Assembly: GCA_902599605.1 (NCBI GenBank) | Contig: CACKFV010000008.1 | Location: forward strand, 1-46,397 | DNA from: an uncultured Pelagibacteraceae bacterium | GTDB lineage: Bacteria > Pseudomonadota > Alphaproteobacteria > Pelagibacterales > Pelagibacteraceae | DNA length: 46,397 nt | Direction of reading: 5' to 3' | Shown here: positions 1-9,208 of the stretch, piece by piece | How positions within the stretch are numbered: the first letter of the stretch is position 1 | Layout: each line of letters starts with the position of its first letter | Position numbers and translations under genes: made by a program | Notes under the pieces: generated by a model | What the model was told of the DNA's origin: nothing | The model's input: only the letters and a program-made list of their open reading frames with translations | The model's database searches: none

Positions 1-14
1 ATATCTTCGGACAT
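1..14 (-). CDS. possible start of next downstream gene (window edge)
   Basis: On the minus strand an ATG lies two bases after the aconitase stop codon and opens a frame of only four full codons (M-S-E-D) before the window ends. Tight spacing is the rule in this genome, so a co-transcribed gene starting here is plausible. Four codons cannot identify it or prove it is coding. Confidence 0.25.
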
Positions 15-16
15 CT

Positions 17-2686
17 TTAAATTGTATTTCTTAAAACATATTGAAGAATCCCGCCATGTTTATAATATTCTAGTTCATTGTTTGTATCTATTCTGCACAA
101 CATTTTAATTTTTTTTATTTCTCCGTTTTGATATTTAAATTCGACAGATAATCTATCTCCAGGATTTAATCCATTTTCTATTCCATTTACTGAAATAATT
201 TCTGAACCTTTAAGACTTAATTTTTTTCTGTCCATGCCATTTATGAATTGTAATGGTAATATTCCCATCCCAATTAAATTTGATCTATGAATTCTTTCAA
301 AACTTTCAGCAAATACAGATTTTACTCCTAAAAGTTTTGTACCCTTGGCCGCCCAATCTCTTGAAGAGCCTGTTCCATATTCTTTACCACCAATGACTAT
401 TAAGTCGGTTTTTCTTTTTTTGTACTCCTCTACTGCTTCAAAAACTGGCATTATTTTTTCTTCTGGATAAAGTTTAGTAAAACCTCCCTCGGTTCCTGGT
501 ACCATCTCATTTCTAATTCTAATATTTGCAAAAGTTCCTCTCATCATTACTTCATGATTGCCTCTTCTAGACCCATAAGAATTAAAATCTTTTTGTAAAA
601 CTTGATTTTTCATAAAATAATCGCCTGTAGGACTCTCTTTTTGAATAGAGCCGGCTGGTGAAATATGATCTGTCGTAACACTATCACCTAATATTAATAA
701 AGGTCTTGCATTAATAATATCTTTAAATCCATCTGGGCTATCTTTAAGATTATCAAAGAATGGAGGTTTTTTTACATAAGTTGAATTATCATCCCATTCA
801 TAAATGCTGCTTTCTTTTGTTTTAATATTTTGCCATTGTGATGGTCCTTTAGATACATTTAAGTATCTGTTTATAAACATATCTGCGTTTAGAGAATTGC
901 TTAATGTGTTTTCAATTTCTTTATTAGACGGCCAAATATCTTTTAAGAAAATATCTTTTCCATCTTTGGATTTTCCTAATGAATCTTTATAAAAATCAAA
1001 TTTCATATGTCCGGCAATTGCATAGGCTACTACTAAAGGTGGTGATGCCAAATAATTAGCTTTAATCAACGGTGAAATTCTCCCTTCAAAATTTCTATTA
1101 CCAGATAGAACTGAAACGGCGTAAATATTATTTTTTTGTATAGCTGAGGATATATTTTCTGGCAATGGACCAGAGTTACCAATACAAGTTGTGCAACCAT
1201 AACCAACAAGATTAAACCCTAGCTTATCCAAATAAACGTTCAACCCAGCCTTTTCTAAATAATCTGTAACTACTTGAGATCCTGGTGCAAGAGAAGTTTT
1301 TACCCAAGGCTTTGTCATTAATCCAAGATCACAAGCTTTCTTTGCGAGCAAACCTGCGCCGATTAATACATTAGGATTTGATGTATTGGTGCACGAAGTA
1401 ATTGCGGCTATTAAGATGGAACCATCTTTGATTTCATAATCTGTCCCATCAACTTTTGAAGTAGAAAAAGATTCTCTTTTTGTGATATTCTTAAAATTTA
1501 AATCAAAACTTTTTGAAGCCTCTGTTAACAAAACTTTATCTTGAGGTCTTTTAGGCCCTGAGATGGTTGGAACAACCGTAGACATGTCTAATTTAAGAGT
1601 ATCAGTAAAAACTATATCATCACTTACCCATAACCCTTGTTCTTTTGCATATCTTTTAACTATCTCTACTTGATTTTTGTCTCTACCAGAGAATTCTAGA
1701 TATTTTAAAGTCTCGTCATCAATCGGAAAAAAACCACAAGTTGCTCCATACTCTGGGGCCATATTAGCTATAGTGGCTCTATCAGCTAAAGTTAAATTTT
1801 TAAGTCCCTCTCCATAAAATTCCACAAACTTTCCAACAACCCCTTTATCCCTTAACATTTTTACGACTGTTAAAACTAAATCAGTAGCTGTTGTTCCCTC
1901 TGGAAGTTTATTTGTTATTTCAAAACCAATTACTTCAGGTATTAACATAGAAATAGGTTGCCCCAGCATACCAGCTTCGGCTTCTATACCTCCTACTCCC
2001 CATCCAAGAACAGACAAACCATTTACCATAGTTGTATGGCTATCGGTTCCCACTAATGTATCTGGAAAAATATAATCTTTATTTTCAAACTTTTCTTTCC
2101 ATACTACTTTAGAAAGATACTCAAGATTAACTTGATGGCATATTCCTGTTCCTGGCGGAACTATCCTAAAATTATCAAAAGCTTGTTGCCCCCATTTTAA
2201 AAAAGAATATCTCTCTGCATTTCTTTGAAACTCAATTTCAACATTTTTTTTTAATGAATCTGGCGTTGAAAACTTATCAACTTGTACTGAATGGTCGATT
2301 ACCAAGTCAACAGAAGACAATGGATTAATTATTTGTGGATCCTTATTTTTTTCTTTAACAGCCTCCCGCATAGCAGCTAAATCTGCAACCGCTGGAATTC
2401 CTGTATAGTCTTGTAAAAGTACTCTAGCAGGTCTATATGCAATTTCTGTATTAGACTTTTTATCTTTTAGCCATTTTTGCAAAGCGAGAATTTGATCTTT
2501 GGTAACTGTCTTACCATCTTCATACCTCAATAGATTTTCTAATAAAACTTTTAATGATTTTGGTAATTTTTCTGTACCTTTTAAACCATTCTTTTCAGCA
2601 ATTTTAAGAGAAAAATAAGTATATTCTTTTCCATTAATGTTAATCGAGGTAAGTGATTTATAAGAGTTTTTATTTCCTGGTTTCAT
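17..2686 (-). CDS. acnA: aconitate hydratase (aconitase A)
   Basis: Interconverts citrate and isocitrate in the TCA cycle (cytoplasmic [4Fe-4S] enzyme). The 889-residue protein has full AcnA/IRP1-type length. The three cluster-ligand cysteines are visible: C432 in SCTNTSNP, and C498 and C501 in GCTTCIGNSGP. The substrate-binding GTDSHT segment is near residue 213, and the C-terminal swivel domain contains the GSSRDWAAKG motif. ATG start; the gene is preceded by about 90 bp of AT-rich non-coding DNA that would hold its promoter. Together with the isocitrate dehydrogenase at 26979 it supplies two consecutive TCA steps in this window, although the genes are far apart. Nothing unusual or truncated is seen. 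Confidence 0.97.
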   Translation of the reverse strand: MKPGNKNSYKSLTSININGKEYTYFSLKIAEKNGLKGTEKLPKSLKVLLENLLRYEDGKTVTKDQILALQKWLKDKKSNTEIAYRPARVLLQDYTGIPAVADLAAMREAVKEKNKDPQIINPLSSVDLVIDHSVQVDKFSTPDSLKKNVEIEFQRNAERYSFLKWGQQAFDNFRIVPPGTGICHQVNLEYLSKVVWKEKFENKDYIFPDTLVGTDSHTTMVNGLSVLGWGVGGIEAEAGMLGQPISMLIPEVIGFEITNKLPEGTTATDLVLTVVKMLRDKGVVGKFVEFYGEGLKNLTLADRATIANMAPEYGATCGFFPIDDETLKYLEFSGRDKNQVEIVKRYAKEQGLWVSDDIVFTDTLKLDMSTVVPTISGPKRPQDKVLLTEASKSFDLNFKNITKRESFSTSKVDGTDYEIKDGSILIAAITSCTNTSNPNVLIGAGLLAKKACDLGLMTKPWVKTSLAPGSQVVTDYLEKAGLNVYLDKLGFNLVGYGCTTCIGNSGPLPENISSAIQKNNIYAVSVLSGNRNFEGRISPLIKANYLASPPLVVAYAIAGHMKFDFYKDSLGKSKDGKDIFLKDIWPSNKEIENTLSNSLNADMFINRYLNVSKGPSQWQNIKTKESSIYEWDDNSTYVKKPPFFDNLKDSPDGFKDIINARPLLILGDSVTTDHISPAGSIQKESPTGDYFMKNQVLQKDFNSYGSRRGNHEVMMRGTFANIRIRNEMVPGTEGGFTKLYPEEKIMPVFEAVEEYKKRKTDLIVIGGKEYGTGSSRDWAAKGTKLLGVKSVFAESFERIHRSNLIGMGILPLQFINGMDRKKLSLKGSEIISVNGIENGLNPGDRLSVEFKYQNGEIKKIKMLCRIDTNNELEYYKHGGILQYVLRNTI

Positions 2687-2776
2687 AAAAGTTATATTTT
2701 AGAGTAAAAGTAAGCTGACATAACATAATAAAATAATTAAATAAATTTATCATTTGTCGCAAATTTACTAGCAAAA

Positions 2777-3118
2777 TTAAGCTATCGGTAACCCGTCTTC
2801 AGTTTTCTGAGAAGGGTGAAGTAATACTACTTTTCCTTCTTGATCTATTGCTCCAAGTATTAAAACTTGGGAAACAACTCCAGCAATATTTTTTTCTGCG
2901 AAATTACAGACACCGATAACCTGTTTATCCTTCAAATTTTCTTCATTATAGTAATGTGTAATTTGGGCAGAAGATTGTTTTATGCCAATTTCTTTTCCAA
3001 AATCAACCTTTACAACTAATGAAGGTTTTCGGGCTTTTTCATTTTTTTTGACTGAAATTACAGTGCCTATTCTTAAATCTATCTTATCAAATTGATCATA
3101 GGATATTTGTTCTTTCAT
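2777..3118 (-). CDS. csaA: CsaA-like tRNA-binding-domain protein
   Basis: A 113-residue protein consisting of one EMAP/tRNA-binding OB-fold domain, as in Bacillus CsaA (about 110 residues), a proposed export chaperone. Visible family landmarks are LRIGTV near the N-terminus, the GIKQSSAQIT segment around residues 46-55, and the VCNFAEKNIAG and QVLILGA blocks in the second half. It starts divergently from the ArgE-like gene with only 27 bp between the two ATGs. The homodimer binds tRNA or nucleic acid in related proteins; whether it has a chaperone role in this organism is unknown. Confidence 0.88.
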   Translation of the reverse strand: MKEQISYDQFDKIDLRIGTVISVKKNEKARKPSLVVKVDFGKEIGIKQSSAQITHYYNEENLKDKQVIGVCNFAEKNIAGVVSQVLILGAIDQEGKVVLLHPSQKTEDGLPIA

Positions 3119-3145
3119 GGAATTAATATATAATTCTTTTTACGA

Positions 3146-4336
3146 ATGAGTACAGAAAATAATTCAGATAAATTATACAACAATTCAATTAAAATCCTCT
3201 CTGATTTGATAGGATTTAAAACTATTTCAGGTGAAGATAACAATTCAATTATAAATTATTGTGAAAAAATTTTAGGTGATGTCGGAGCATCATCATTTAA
3301 AGTATTTGATAATAGTAAAAAAAGAGTGAACCTATTTTCAACTTTAAAATCCAAAAAAAGGAATGGGAAAAAATCTATAATTTTTTCGGGTCACACTGAT
3401 GTGGTGCCTGTAACAAAAAGTTGGTCAACAGATCCTTTTAAAGCAACAATTAAGGATGGGAAACTGTTTGGACGAGGATCGTGTGATATGAAGGGTTTTT
3501 TGGCTTGTGTGTTAGCCTATGCGCCAGTATTTTCCTCAGAAAAATTAGATCGAGATATTCATTTTTCTTTTACTTTTGATGAAGAGACAGCGTGCCAAGG
3601 AGCTCCCCTTTTAATAGATGAATTAAAAAAAAGAAATATAAAAGATTCTTTGTGTATTGTTGGAGAGCCAACTAATATGAAAATAATTGATGCTCACAAG
3701 GGTTGTTATGAATACACAACGCATTTTCATGGTCTTGCTGGTCATGGTTCACAACCTGACAAAGGAGTTAATGCAGTAGAGTATGCTTCAAAATTTATTC
3801 AAAAACTTATGCAATTAAGAGAAGTTTTAAAAAAAAGAAAACCTAAAAATTCTGTGTTTAACCCACCATATACCACATTACAAATAGGGGGTATTTCAGG
3901 TGGAATTGCAAGAAATGTAATTGCTGACAGATGTAAGGTTGATTGGGAATTAAGACCAGTTGTAAAAGAGGATGGAATATTTGTTAATAACGAAATAGAT
4001 AAATTCATAGAGAAAGAACTACTTCCAGAAATGCAAAAAGTTTATCCAAAATCTGAGATAAGAAAGGAAGTAATCGGAGAAATAATAGGTTTTGATAGAG
4101 AAAAAAATTCTGAAGCTTGTGAATTAGTATCTAGCATTACCGGAGATAATTCACGTGAAGTTGTGTCTTTTGGCACAGAAGCAGGCCTTTTTCAAGAAAT
4201 TGGGATTAGTACAGTTGTTTGTGGACCTGGATCAATTGAACAAGCACACAAAGTAGATGAATTTATTAAGTTAGACGAATTGAAAAAATGCCTTAAATTT
4301 TTAGATGGTGTTAAAGAAAAATCAAAATTTAATTAG
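3146..4336 (+). CDS. argE: acetylornithine deacetylase-type M20 amidohydrolase
   Basis: A 396-residue M20A-family metallohydrolase whose closest recognisable type is alphaproteobacterial ArgE, which removes the acetyl group from N-acetylornithine. The di-zinc site is complete in appearance: H83 and catalytic D85 in HTDVVP, D114 in GSCDMKG, E146-E147 in DEETACQG, E174 in GEPTN, and a C-terminal His in the EQAHKVDE segment. The dimerisation insert lies roughly in residues 185-300. Its last 8 bp overlap the 3' end of the convergent aldehyde dehydrogenase. The neighbouring aldehyde dehydrogenase and ureohydrolase suggest it could serve catabolism of an N-acetylated diamine rather than, or as well as, arginine synthesis; that is inference. 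Confidence 0.88.
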   Translation: MSTENNSDKLYNNSIKILSDLIGFKTISGEDNNSIINYCEKILGDVGASSFKVFDNSKKRVNLFSTLKSKKRNGKKSIIFSGHTDVVPVTKSWSTDPFKATIKDGKLFGRGSCDMKGFLACVLAYAPVFSSEKLDRDIHFSFTFDEETACQGAPLLIDELKKRNIKDSLCIVGEPTNMKIIDAHKGCYEYTTHFHGLAGHGSQPDKGVNAVEYASKFIQKLMQLREVLKKRKPKNSVFNPPYTTLQIGGISGGIARNVIADRCKVDWELRPVVKEDGIFVNNEIDKFIEKELLPEMQKVYPKSEIRKEVIGEIIGFDREKNSEACELVSSITGDNSREVVSFGTEAGLFQEIGISTVVCGPGSIEQAHKVDEFIKLDELKKCLKFLDGVKEKSKFN

Positions 4337-5765
4337 CCCATCCACCAACTGATTTAACTTCTAAAAATTCTAATAAGCCTTCTTTTCCTGCTTCACGACC
4401 TATACCAGAGTGTTTGAACCCTCCAAATGGGGCATCGACTGCTATACCAGCTCCGTTAACATCTACCATTCCAGATCTAAGTCTTCTTGCAACTCTATTG
4501 GCTTTTTCTTTGTCTTTAGTTTGAATGTAATTAGTTAGACCGTAATCAGTATCATTTGCAATACTTATTGCTTCTTCCTCGTTTTCGAAAGGTATAATTG
4601 AAAGCACTGGACCGAAAATTTCAGTTCTTGCAATTTCCATTTGATTATTAACGTCGGCAAAGGCTGTAGGTTTAACAAAGTAACCTTTATCTATTCCATC
4701 AGGTTTTCCTACTCCCCCTGCAACAAGTTTAGCACCTTCATCAATACCTTTTTGAATAAGTGATTGTATTTTTTCGTACTGTACTTCAGATACTACTGGA
4801 CCAATGTGTTCACCCTCTTTTTTTGGATCTCCAACTTTCATGCTATTTGCAAATTTTTTTACTCTTTCAACTGCTTCATTGTACATGCTTTTTTCAACAA
4901 GCATTCTTGTTGGTGCATTACAAGATTGTCCTGAGTTTCTAAAACATCTTAAAGCCCCTCTTTCGATAGCTTCAGGGTCTGCATCTTTAAAAATTATATT
5001 TGCTCCTTTTCCACCAAGTTCAAGACTAACTCTTTTGAAATCTTTAGCAGCATTTTGCGATATTAAAGCCCCTGCTCTTGTTGATCCTGTAAATGAGATC
5101 ATATTTATATCAGGATGGCTTGTTAAAGCATCTCCAGTTATTGCACCATCACCATTAACTAAATTGAAAACTCCTTGAGGGAAACCTGCTTCATCAATTA
5201 GTTCAGTTAATATCATTGCTGATAGTGGTGCTACTTCAGATGGTTTTAGAATCATAGTGCAGCCTGACGCTAAAGCGGGCATCACTTTCAAACAAGTTTG
5301 GTTCATTGGCCAGTTCCAAGGTGTTATTAAGGCACATACACCTTTGGGTTCATAAATAAGTCTTTGATTTTTTGCATGCTCCCCAAGAGGTTTCTCGAAG
5401 TCAAATTCTTTAAGATACCTAATAAAAGTTTTAATATGAGCTGCGCCAGTTCCTGCTTGCAATTTTGTTGAAAAATCTTTTGGAGCTCCCATTTCTATAG
5501 TTATAGTCTCTGCTATGTCTGACCATCTTTTTTTATATAATTCATATAATTTTTCTAGTGGTTCTAATCTTTCTTTTTTTGATGAGAATGCCCATGTTTT
5601 AAAAGCTTCTTTTGCAGACAAAACTGCATCATTAACATCCTCTTTTGATCCTAAGGATATCTCCGCACATACGTCTTCAGTTGCTGGATTAATCACCTTA
5701 ATGCTTTTATTACTTTTTGGTGAAACCCATTTACCGTTAATATAATGTTTTTTTTTGTCAGTCAT
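4329..5765 (-). CDS. NAD(P)-dependent aldehyde dehydrogenase
   Basis: Oxidises an aldehyde to the acid with NAD(P)+. The 478-residue protein has the whole ALDH superfamily fold: N151 in the TPWNWP motif (oxyanion), cofactor-binding FTGSTRAG near 225-232, general base E249 in LELGGKG, catalytic nucleophile C282 in NSGQSCN, and the EIFGPV motif in the last third. It lies 14 bp downstream of the ureohydrolase on the same strand, so the two are probably co-transcribed. Substrate is not readable from sequence; an aminoaldehyde from polyamine or guanidino-compound breakdown is a reasonable guess from context. Its 3' end overlaps the convergent ArgE-like gene by 8 bp. Confidence 0.93.
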   Translation of the reverse strand: MTDKKKHYINGKWVSPKSNKSIKVINPATEDVCAEISLGSKEDVNDAVLSAKEAFKTWAFSSKKERLEPLEKLYELYKKRWSDIAETITIEMGAPKDFSTKLQAGTGAAHIKTFIRYLKEFDFEKPLGEHAKNQRLIYEPKGVCALITPWNWPMNQTCLKVMPALASGCTMILKPSEVAPLSAMILTELIDEAGFPQGVFNLVNGDGAITGDALTSHPDINMISFTGSTRAGALISQNAAKDFKRVSLELGGKGANIIFKDADPEAIERGALRCFRNSGQSCNAPTRMLVEKSMYNEAVERVKKFANSMKVGDPKKEGEHIGPVVSEVQYEKIQSLIQKGIDEGAKLVAGGVGKPDGIDKGYFVKPTAFADVNNQMEIARTEIFGPVLSIIPFENEEEAISIANDTDYGLTNYIQTKDKEKANRVARRLRSGMVDVNGAGIAVDAPFGGFKHSGIGREAGKEGLLEFLEVKSVGGWAN

Positions 5766-5779
5766 GACGGGAAATTAAC

Positions 5780-6742
5780 TTATCCTTTTACTTTTGCAAA
5801 TAAATTTGTGATTTCATAGATTATTGTTGCTGCGGCTAATGATGTTACCTCAGCATGATCATAAGCAGGAGAGACCTCCACAACATCCGCTGAAATCAGT
5901 TTCATACCTGATAATCCTCTTATAACATTTACCATTTCTCTTGTAGACATACCTGCTATCTCAGGTGTTCCCGTTCCTGGTGCATATGCTGGATCAAGAA
6001 CATCTATATCTATTGATAAATATAATGGGTTGTCACCTACTCTTTTCCTTATTCTTTGAACAATTTTATCAACTCCCTCACTTTGGAATTCATCGCAATG
6101 AATTGTTTTAAATCCAAAACTTTCATCGTTTTTAAGATCATCTCTGCTGTAGAGTGGTCCTCTTATGCCAACGTGCATTGATGCATCATCTAAAAATAAA
6201 TTTTCTTCTCTAGCTCTTCGGAAAGGTGTTCCATGAGTATAAGGGGCACCCATGTAAGTATCCCATGTATCTAGATGTGCATCAAAATGAACAAGTGCAA
6301 CAGGTCCTCCATTAATTTTATTTATAGCCCTTAAAAGTGGAAATGCTATCGTGTGATCTCCTCCCATACTTATAATTCTTCCAGTTTTTTTAAGTAAATC
6401 GTAAGCTCCTTTTTCTATTTGTTTTATTGCTTCATCGATATTAAATGGATTACAAGTTATATCCCCAGCATCAGCAACTTGCTGAACTTTAAATGGTTCA
6501 ACATCGTAATTTGGATGGTAGTTAGTTCTTAAATGTCTTGAAGCCTGTCTTATGCTCTGGGGACCAAATCGTGCACCGGGTCTATAACTTGTGCCTGCAT
6601 CAAAAGGTATACCGACTATTGCAACATCACAACTCTCCACGTCCCTTATCTCTGGAAGTCTTGCAAATGTACTTGGGCCAGCAAATCTTGGGACTATTGT
6701 TCCACTTACGGGTTGAATGGGATTTTTATTTTTTTTCTTCAC
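5780..6742 (-). CDS. speB: agmatinase-family ureohydrolase (agmatinase / guanidinobutyrase type)
   Basis: A 320-residue member of the arginase/agmatinase family, which hydrolyses a guanidino group to urea and an amine in the cytoplasm. The binuclear manganese site is complete: H130 in GGDH, D154, H156 and D158 in FDAHLD, and D245 and D247 in SIDIDVLD, followed by the family PGTGTPE. Length matches agmatinases and the closely related guanidinobutyrase/guanidinopropionase enzymes, and the substrate (agmatine versus another guanidino acid) cannot be decided here. The start is GTG; no in-frame ATG lies nearby. The aldehyde dehydrogenase follows directly, and a Pot-type importer lies about 5 kb away on the same strand. 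Confidence 0.88.
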   Translation of the reverse strand: MKKKNKNPIQPVSGTIVPRFAGPSTFARLPEIRDVESCDVAIVGIPFDAGTSYRPGARFGPQSIRQASRHLRTNYHPNYDVEPFKVQQVADAGDITCNPFNIDEAIKQIEKGAYDLLKKTGRIISMGGDHTIAFPLLRAINKINGGPVALVHFDAHLDTWDTYMGAPYTHGTPFRRAREENLFLDDASMHVGIRGPLYSRDDLKNDESFGFKTIHCDEFQSEGVDKIVQRIRKRVGDNPLYLSIDIDVLDPAYAPGTGTPEIAGMSTREMVNVIRGLSGMKLISADVVEVSPAYDHAEVTSLAAATIIYEITNLFAKVKG

Positions 6743-6909
6743 GAAAAAAATACAATAAGAATTAATATTGTCCAGAAAAAACCATAATAATAGAAAATGT
6801 ATTTACTGGTAAATAAATTTGGAACTGATTTCATATTGGATGATTTTTTTTTTTTCATAATTTAATTATATCATATTTCAATTAATTCTAATATTATCTT
6901 GTATATTAA

Positions 6910-7644
6910 ATGAAACTAAATTCTTTGTTAATACTAATATTTTTGATACCTTTTCACGCTAAATCCGACCAAATTTACGAATTAATAAAAATACCGAATT
7001 TAAAACTCTATAAAACTGATGATAAAGATATTAGATTTCTAATTGCTGACAAAAATTTCTCAGCAGGTGTAGGAATAAATAGTGTTAATTGCGAAAAGTC
7101 TGAATATAACAAAATTAAAAGTAAATTTTATCTGACAAAAAAAAATATAGATTATTATAGTAAGGATTTTTTAAAAAAGATAAATCTAAAATTTATAATC
7201 TTGTGTAAAAATTTAACTATCTCTGATATCCCAGCAATAGGATTTGCAAATCCTGAAATGAAAACAATTATTCTAAATATTAATTCAAATGAAGAAATTT
7301 TCCGAAGAGTTATACACCATGAAATTTTTCATATAATTCATAAAAATTTTGAAAGTCATTTTAATGAAGTTATATGGGGTAAATTTAATAATTCTGAATT
7401 TAAATATTCTCAATGCTCAACATGTAAAAAAGATATTGGATTAAACATTTTGAGTAAAACCAACGGTTTTTTTACAAAATATGCAAAAACTAATGTCTCT
7501 GAAGATATGGCTGAAACATTTTCATTTATAGTTATTAATAATGAATATATACAAAAAAAAATTGATGATGATTTGATCATTAAAAATAAAACTATTTTTA
7601 TTAAAGAAAACATTTTAAATATTTATGAAAATTTTAAATTTTGA
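6910..7644 (+). CDS. secreted protein with HExxH zinc-protease-like motif, family unrecognised
   Basis: A 244-residue protein that I cannot assign to a named family. It begins with a clear signal peptide (about residues 1-19, ending H-A-K-S), so it is exported. Residues 137-141 read HEIFH, a match to the HExxH zinc-binding signature of gluzincin metallopeptidases. About 57 residues later comes VSEDMAETFSF (196-206), where E198 or E202 could be the third zinc ligand. A CSTC pair (C169, C172) lies between. It is very Lys/Asn/Ile-rich. It stands alone between divergent and convergent neighbours and ends at a strong hairpin terminator. A protease role is inference from the motif spacing only. Confidence 0.7.
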   Translation: MKLNSLLILIFLIPFHAKSDQIYELIKIPNLKLYKTDDKDIRFLIADKNFSAGVGINSVNCEKSEYNKIKSKFYLTKKNIDYYSKDFLKKINLKFIILCKNLTISDIPAIGFANPEMKTIILNINSNEEIFRRVIHHEIFHIIHKNFESHFNEVIWGKFNNSEFKYSQCSTCKKDIGLNILSKTNGFFTKYAKTNVSEDMAETFSFIVINNEYIQKKIDDDLIIKNKTIFIKENILNIYENFKF

Positions 7645-7645
7645 T

Positions 7646-7678
7646 AAAAAAAAACCCCTCGAGATGAGGGGTTTTTTT
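7646..7678. terminator. bidirectional intrinsic terminator
   Basis: A perfect 6-bp GC-rich stem (CCCCTC at 7655-7660 and GAGGGG at 7666-7671) with a 5-base loop is flanked by nine As on the left and seven Ts on the right. It sits between two convergent genes, so it can stop transcripts from both: the HExxH protein (+) and the outer-membrane protein (-). Confidence 0.92.
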
Positions 7679-7701
7679 AAATATAATAGTTTTTTTGATA
7701 T

Positions 7702-8361
7702 TTAAAACGATTTACCAACTGAAAGACCTAGTACTGTTGTGTCTATGTCTGCTGTAACCTTTGTGCTGTTACTTGTAGTAGCTGATATGTCGTCGTAGTC
7801 TGTTCTGTTTAGCTCAATTTTAAAGAAACCGTTTGCACCCATATCTCTTTTCATTCCGACACCAAATTTAAACCCTTCTAAAGTTTGTTCTACTGTTTTG
7901 TCAGTTGAAGATACAGATTGAACCAAAGACTCAACATCGGCTCTTACGTATCCTAATGTCGCAAATAATTTTCCATTATCTAATTCTTTAAATGTTGGTT
8001 GTACATAAAGAGTTAAATGTTTGCTAACATCCGCAGTACCTTTGTTAGTTCCTGAAGTAGTTGTACTAGAATCTTTTAAAGAGACCTGTGTTGTTGATCT
8101 ACTTTCAAATTCTGCCTCGAATGGAATAAAATCAAGTCCTACAGTTAAACCATTATCTAATGCTCTTTCAAGAAATATTGACCCAAACACTATATTATTT
8201 GAGACATCTTTTGTTGTATCAACACTGCCGTTGTTATCGATATCATCTGATAATGCTGTATCAACGCTAGCTTTACTTAATGTTAAACCCATTGAAACTT
8301 GAGAATATGCTGCAGAAACAAAGCTAGTCAGAAAAGCTATTGTTAAAATAAGTTTTTTCAT
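7702..8361 (-). CDS. small outer-membrane beta-barrel protein
   Basis: A 219-residue protein with a typical signal peptide (about residues 1-20, ending A-A-Y-S). Alternating hydrophobic/polar stretches resemble short beta strands, the middle is rich in Ser/Thr/Asp loops, and the chain ends in an aromatic residue (G-K-S-F), the usual mark of proteins inserted by the Bam machinery. No specific family was recognised; small porin-like or OmpA/OmpW-type barrels are the nearest description. An AGGAT sequence precedes the ATG. It is monocistronic, ending at the shared terminator. Function (pore, adhesion or structural) is unknown. Confidence 0.72.
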   Translation of the reverse strand: MKKLILTIAFLTSFVSAAYSQVSMGLTLSKASVDTALSDDIDNNGSVDTTKDVSNNIVFGSIFLERALDNGLTVGLDFIPFEAEFESRSTTQVSLKDSSTTTSGTNKGTADVSKHLTLYVQPTFKELDNGKLFATLGYVRADVESLVQSVSSTDKTVEQTLEGFKFGVGMKRDMGANGFFKIELNRTDYDDISATTSNSTKVTADIDTTVLGLSVGKSF

Positions 8362-8496
8362 AACATCCTAATAATTAATTATTTAATAAAATACCCATAT
8401 ATCAATTATGATTTAAAAAGTACAATCTAAAAGTAAATAATTTGTAAGCATAAGTTGAATATGCAAAAAAAACATGGTTAAAGAAGGGTTTTTTAA

Positions 8497-8512
8497 GTGA
8501 CAAAAATGTCAC
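8497..8512. promoter_or_regulatory. 16-bp palindromic operator candidate
   Basis: A perfect inverted repeat, GTGACA-AAAA-TGTCAC, lies 40 bp before the cyclophilin ATG in the 190-bp gap between it and the outer-membrane protein gene. Two 6-bp arms spaced by 4 bp have the geometry of CRP/FNR-family binding sites, but there is no T tract behind it as in a terminator. Which gene it would control is uncertain. Confidence 0.4.
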
Positions 8513-8551
8513 AATAGTAAAAAAAATTTAATAACATTAAATTAATATAGA

Positions 8552-9208
8552 ATGCTCAAAAAAGTCAAACAATCAAAATCAGAAAAGATTTTATTAACAT
8601 TTCTATTTTTATTAGCTTTTTTCTCCCTGTCGTCTTTTTTTATTTTAAAAAACAAATGCCTCTTTGTTGAAAATGTGAACATAAAAAAAATAAATTTTAA
8701 TAAGCCTGAAAATATCTCAATAATGAATATAAATTGTGGAGATGTTGTTATTGAACTAATGCCTGATATTTCTCCAAATTCCGTAAAAAGATTTAAAACT
8801 TTTATCAAAAATAAAGAATACGATAACGTTGCATTTCACAGAGTTGTTGATGGATTTCTTGTTCAGGCAGGAGATTTGGAATTTGGTAAAAAAGGAAATA
8901 TGAATTACACATATATTGGAAGTGGCAAATCAAAATATGATTTAATTAAATCAGAAAAAAACAAACCATTTGATTTTAAAAAAGGTACTGTTGGGTTTGC
9001 AAAAAGTAAAGACGGAGACATGGAAGATAGTGAATTCTTTATACTTCTTGCAGATGCACCTTTATTTGAAGGCGAATACACCCCGCTTGGTAAGGTAACT
9101 CATGGATTTGAAGCATTGACAAAGATTAAAGCTGGTAATAAGTCTGAGTATGTGTTGCGACCTGATTTTATAAATTCTCTAAGGATGCTCTCTGAGATTT
9201 TTAATTGA
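8552..9208 (+). CDS. membrane-anchored cyclophilin-type peptidyl-prolyl isomerase
   Basis: Catalyses cis-trans isomerisation of Xaa-Pro bonds during folding of exported proteins. The 218-residue chain has a single N-terminal hydrophobic segment (about residues 14-32) acting as anchor or uncleaved signal, so the catalytic domain should face the periplasm. The cyclophilin domain (about 52-215) shows the active-site Arg in the VAFHRVVDGFLVQAGD block and FFILLADAPLFEGEYT later on. Several cyclophilins keep a Trp where this one does not, as is common in bacterial short forms. Its last 8 bp overlap the 3' end of the convergent FadN-like gene, leaving no room for a terminator. Confidence 0.88.
   Translation: MLKKVKQSKSEKILLTFLFLLAFFSLSSFFILKNKCLFVENVNIKKINFNKPENISIMNINCGDVVIELMPDISPNSVKRFKTFIKNKEYDNVAFHRVVDGFLVQAGDLEFGKKGNMNYTYIGSGKSKYDLIKSEKNKPFDFKKGTVGFAKSKDGDMEDSEFFILLADAPLFEGEYTPLGKVTHGFEALTKIKAGNKSEYVLRPDFINSLRMLSEIFN

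Noticed and set aside
6743-6909. A 22-codon frame starting near 6798 in the gap before the HExxH gene
   Set aside because: Very short and low in complexity (Phe/Ile run), with no ribosome site; chance in AT-rich DNA.
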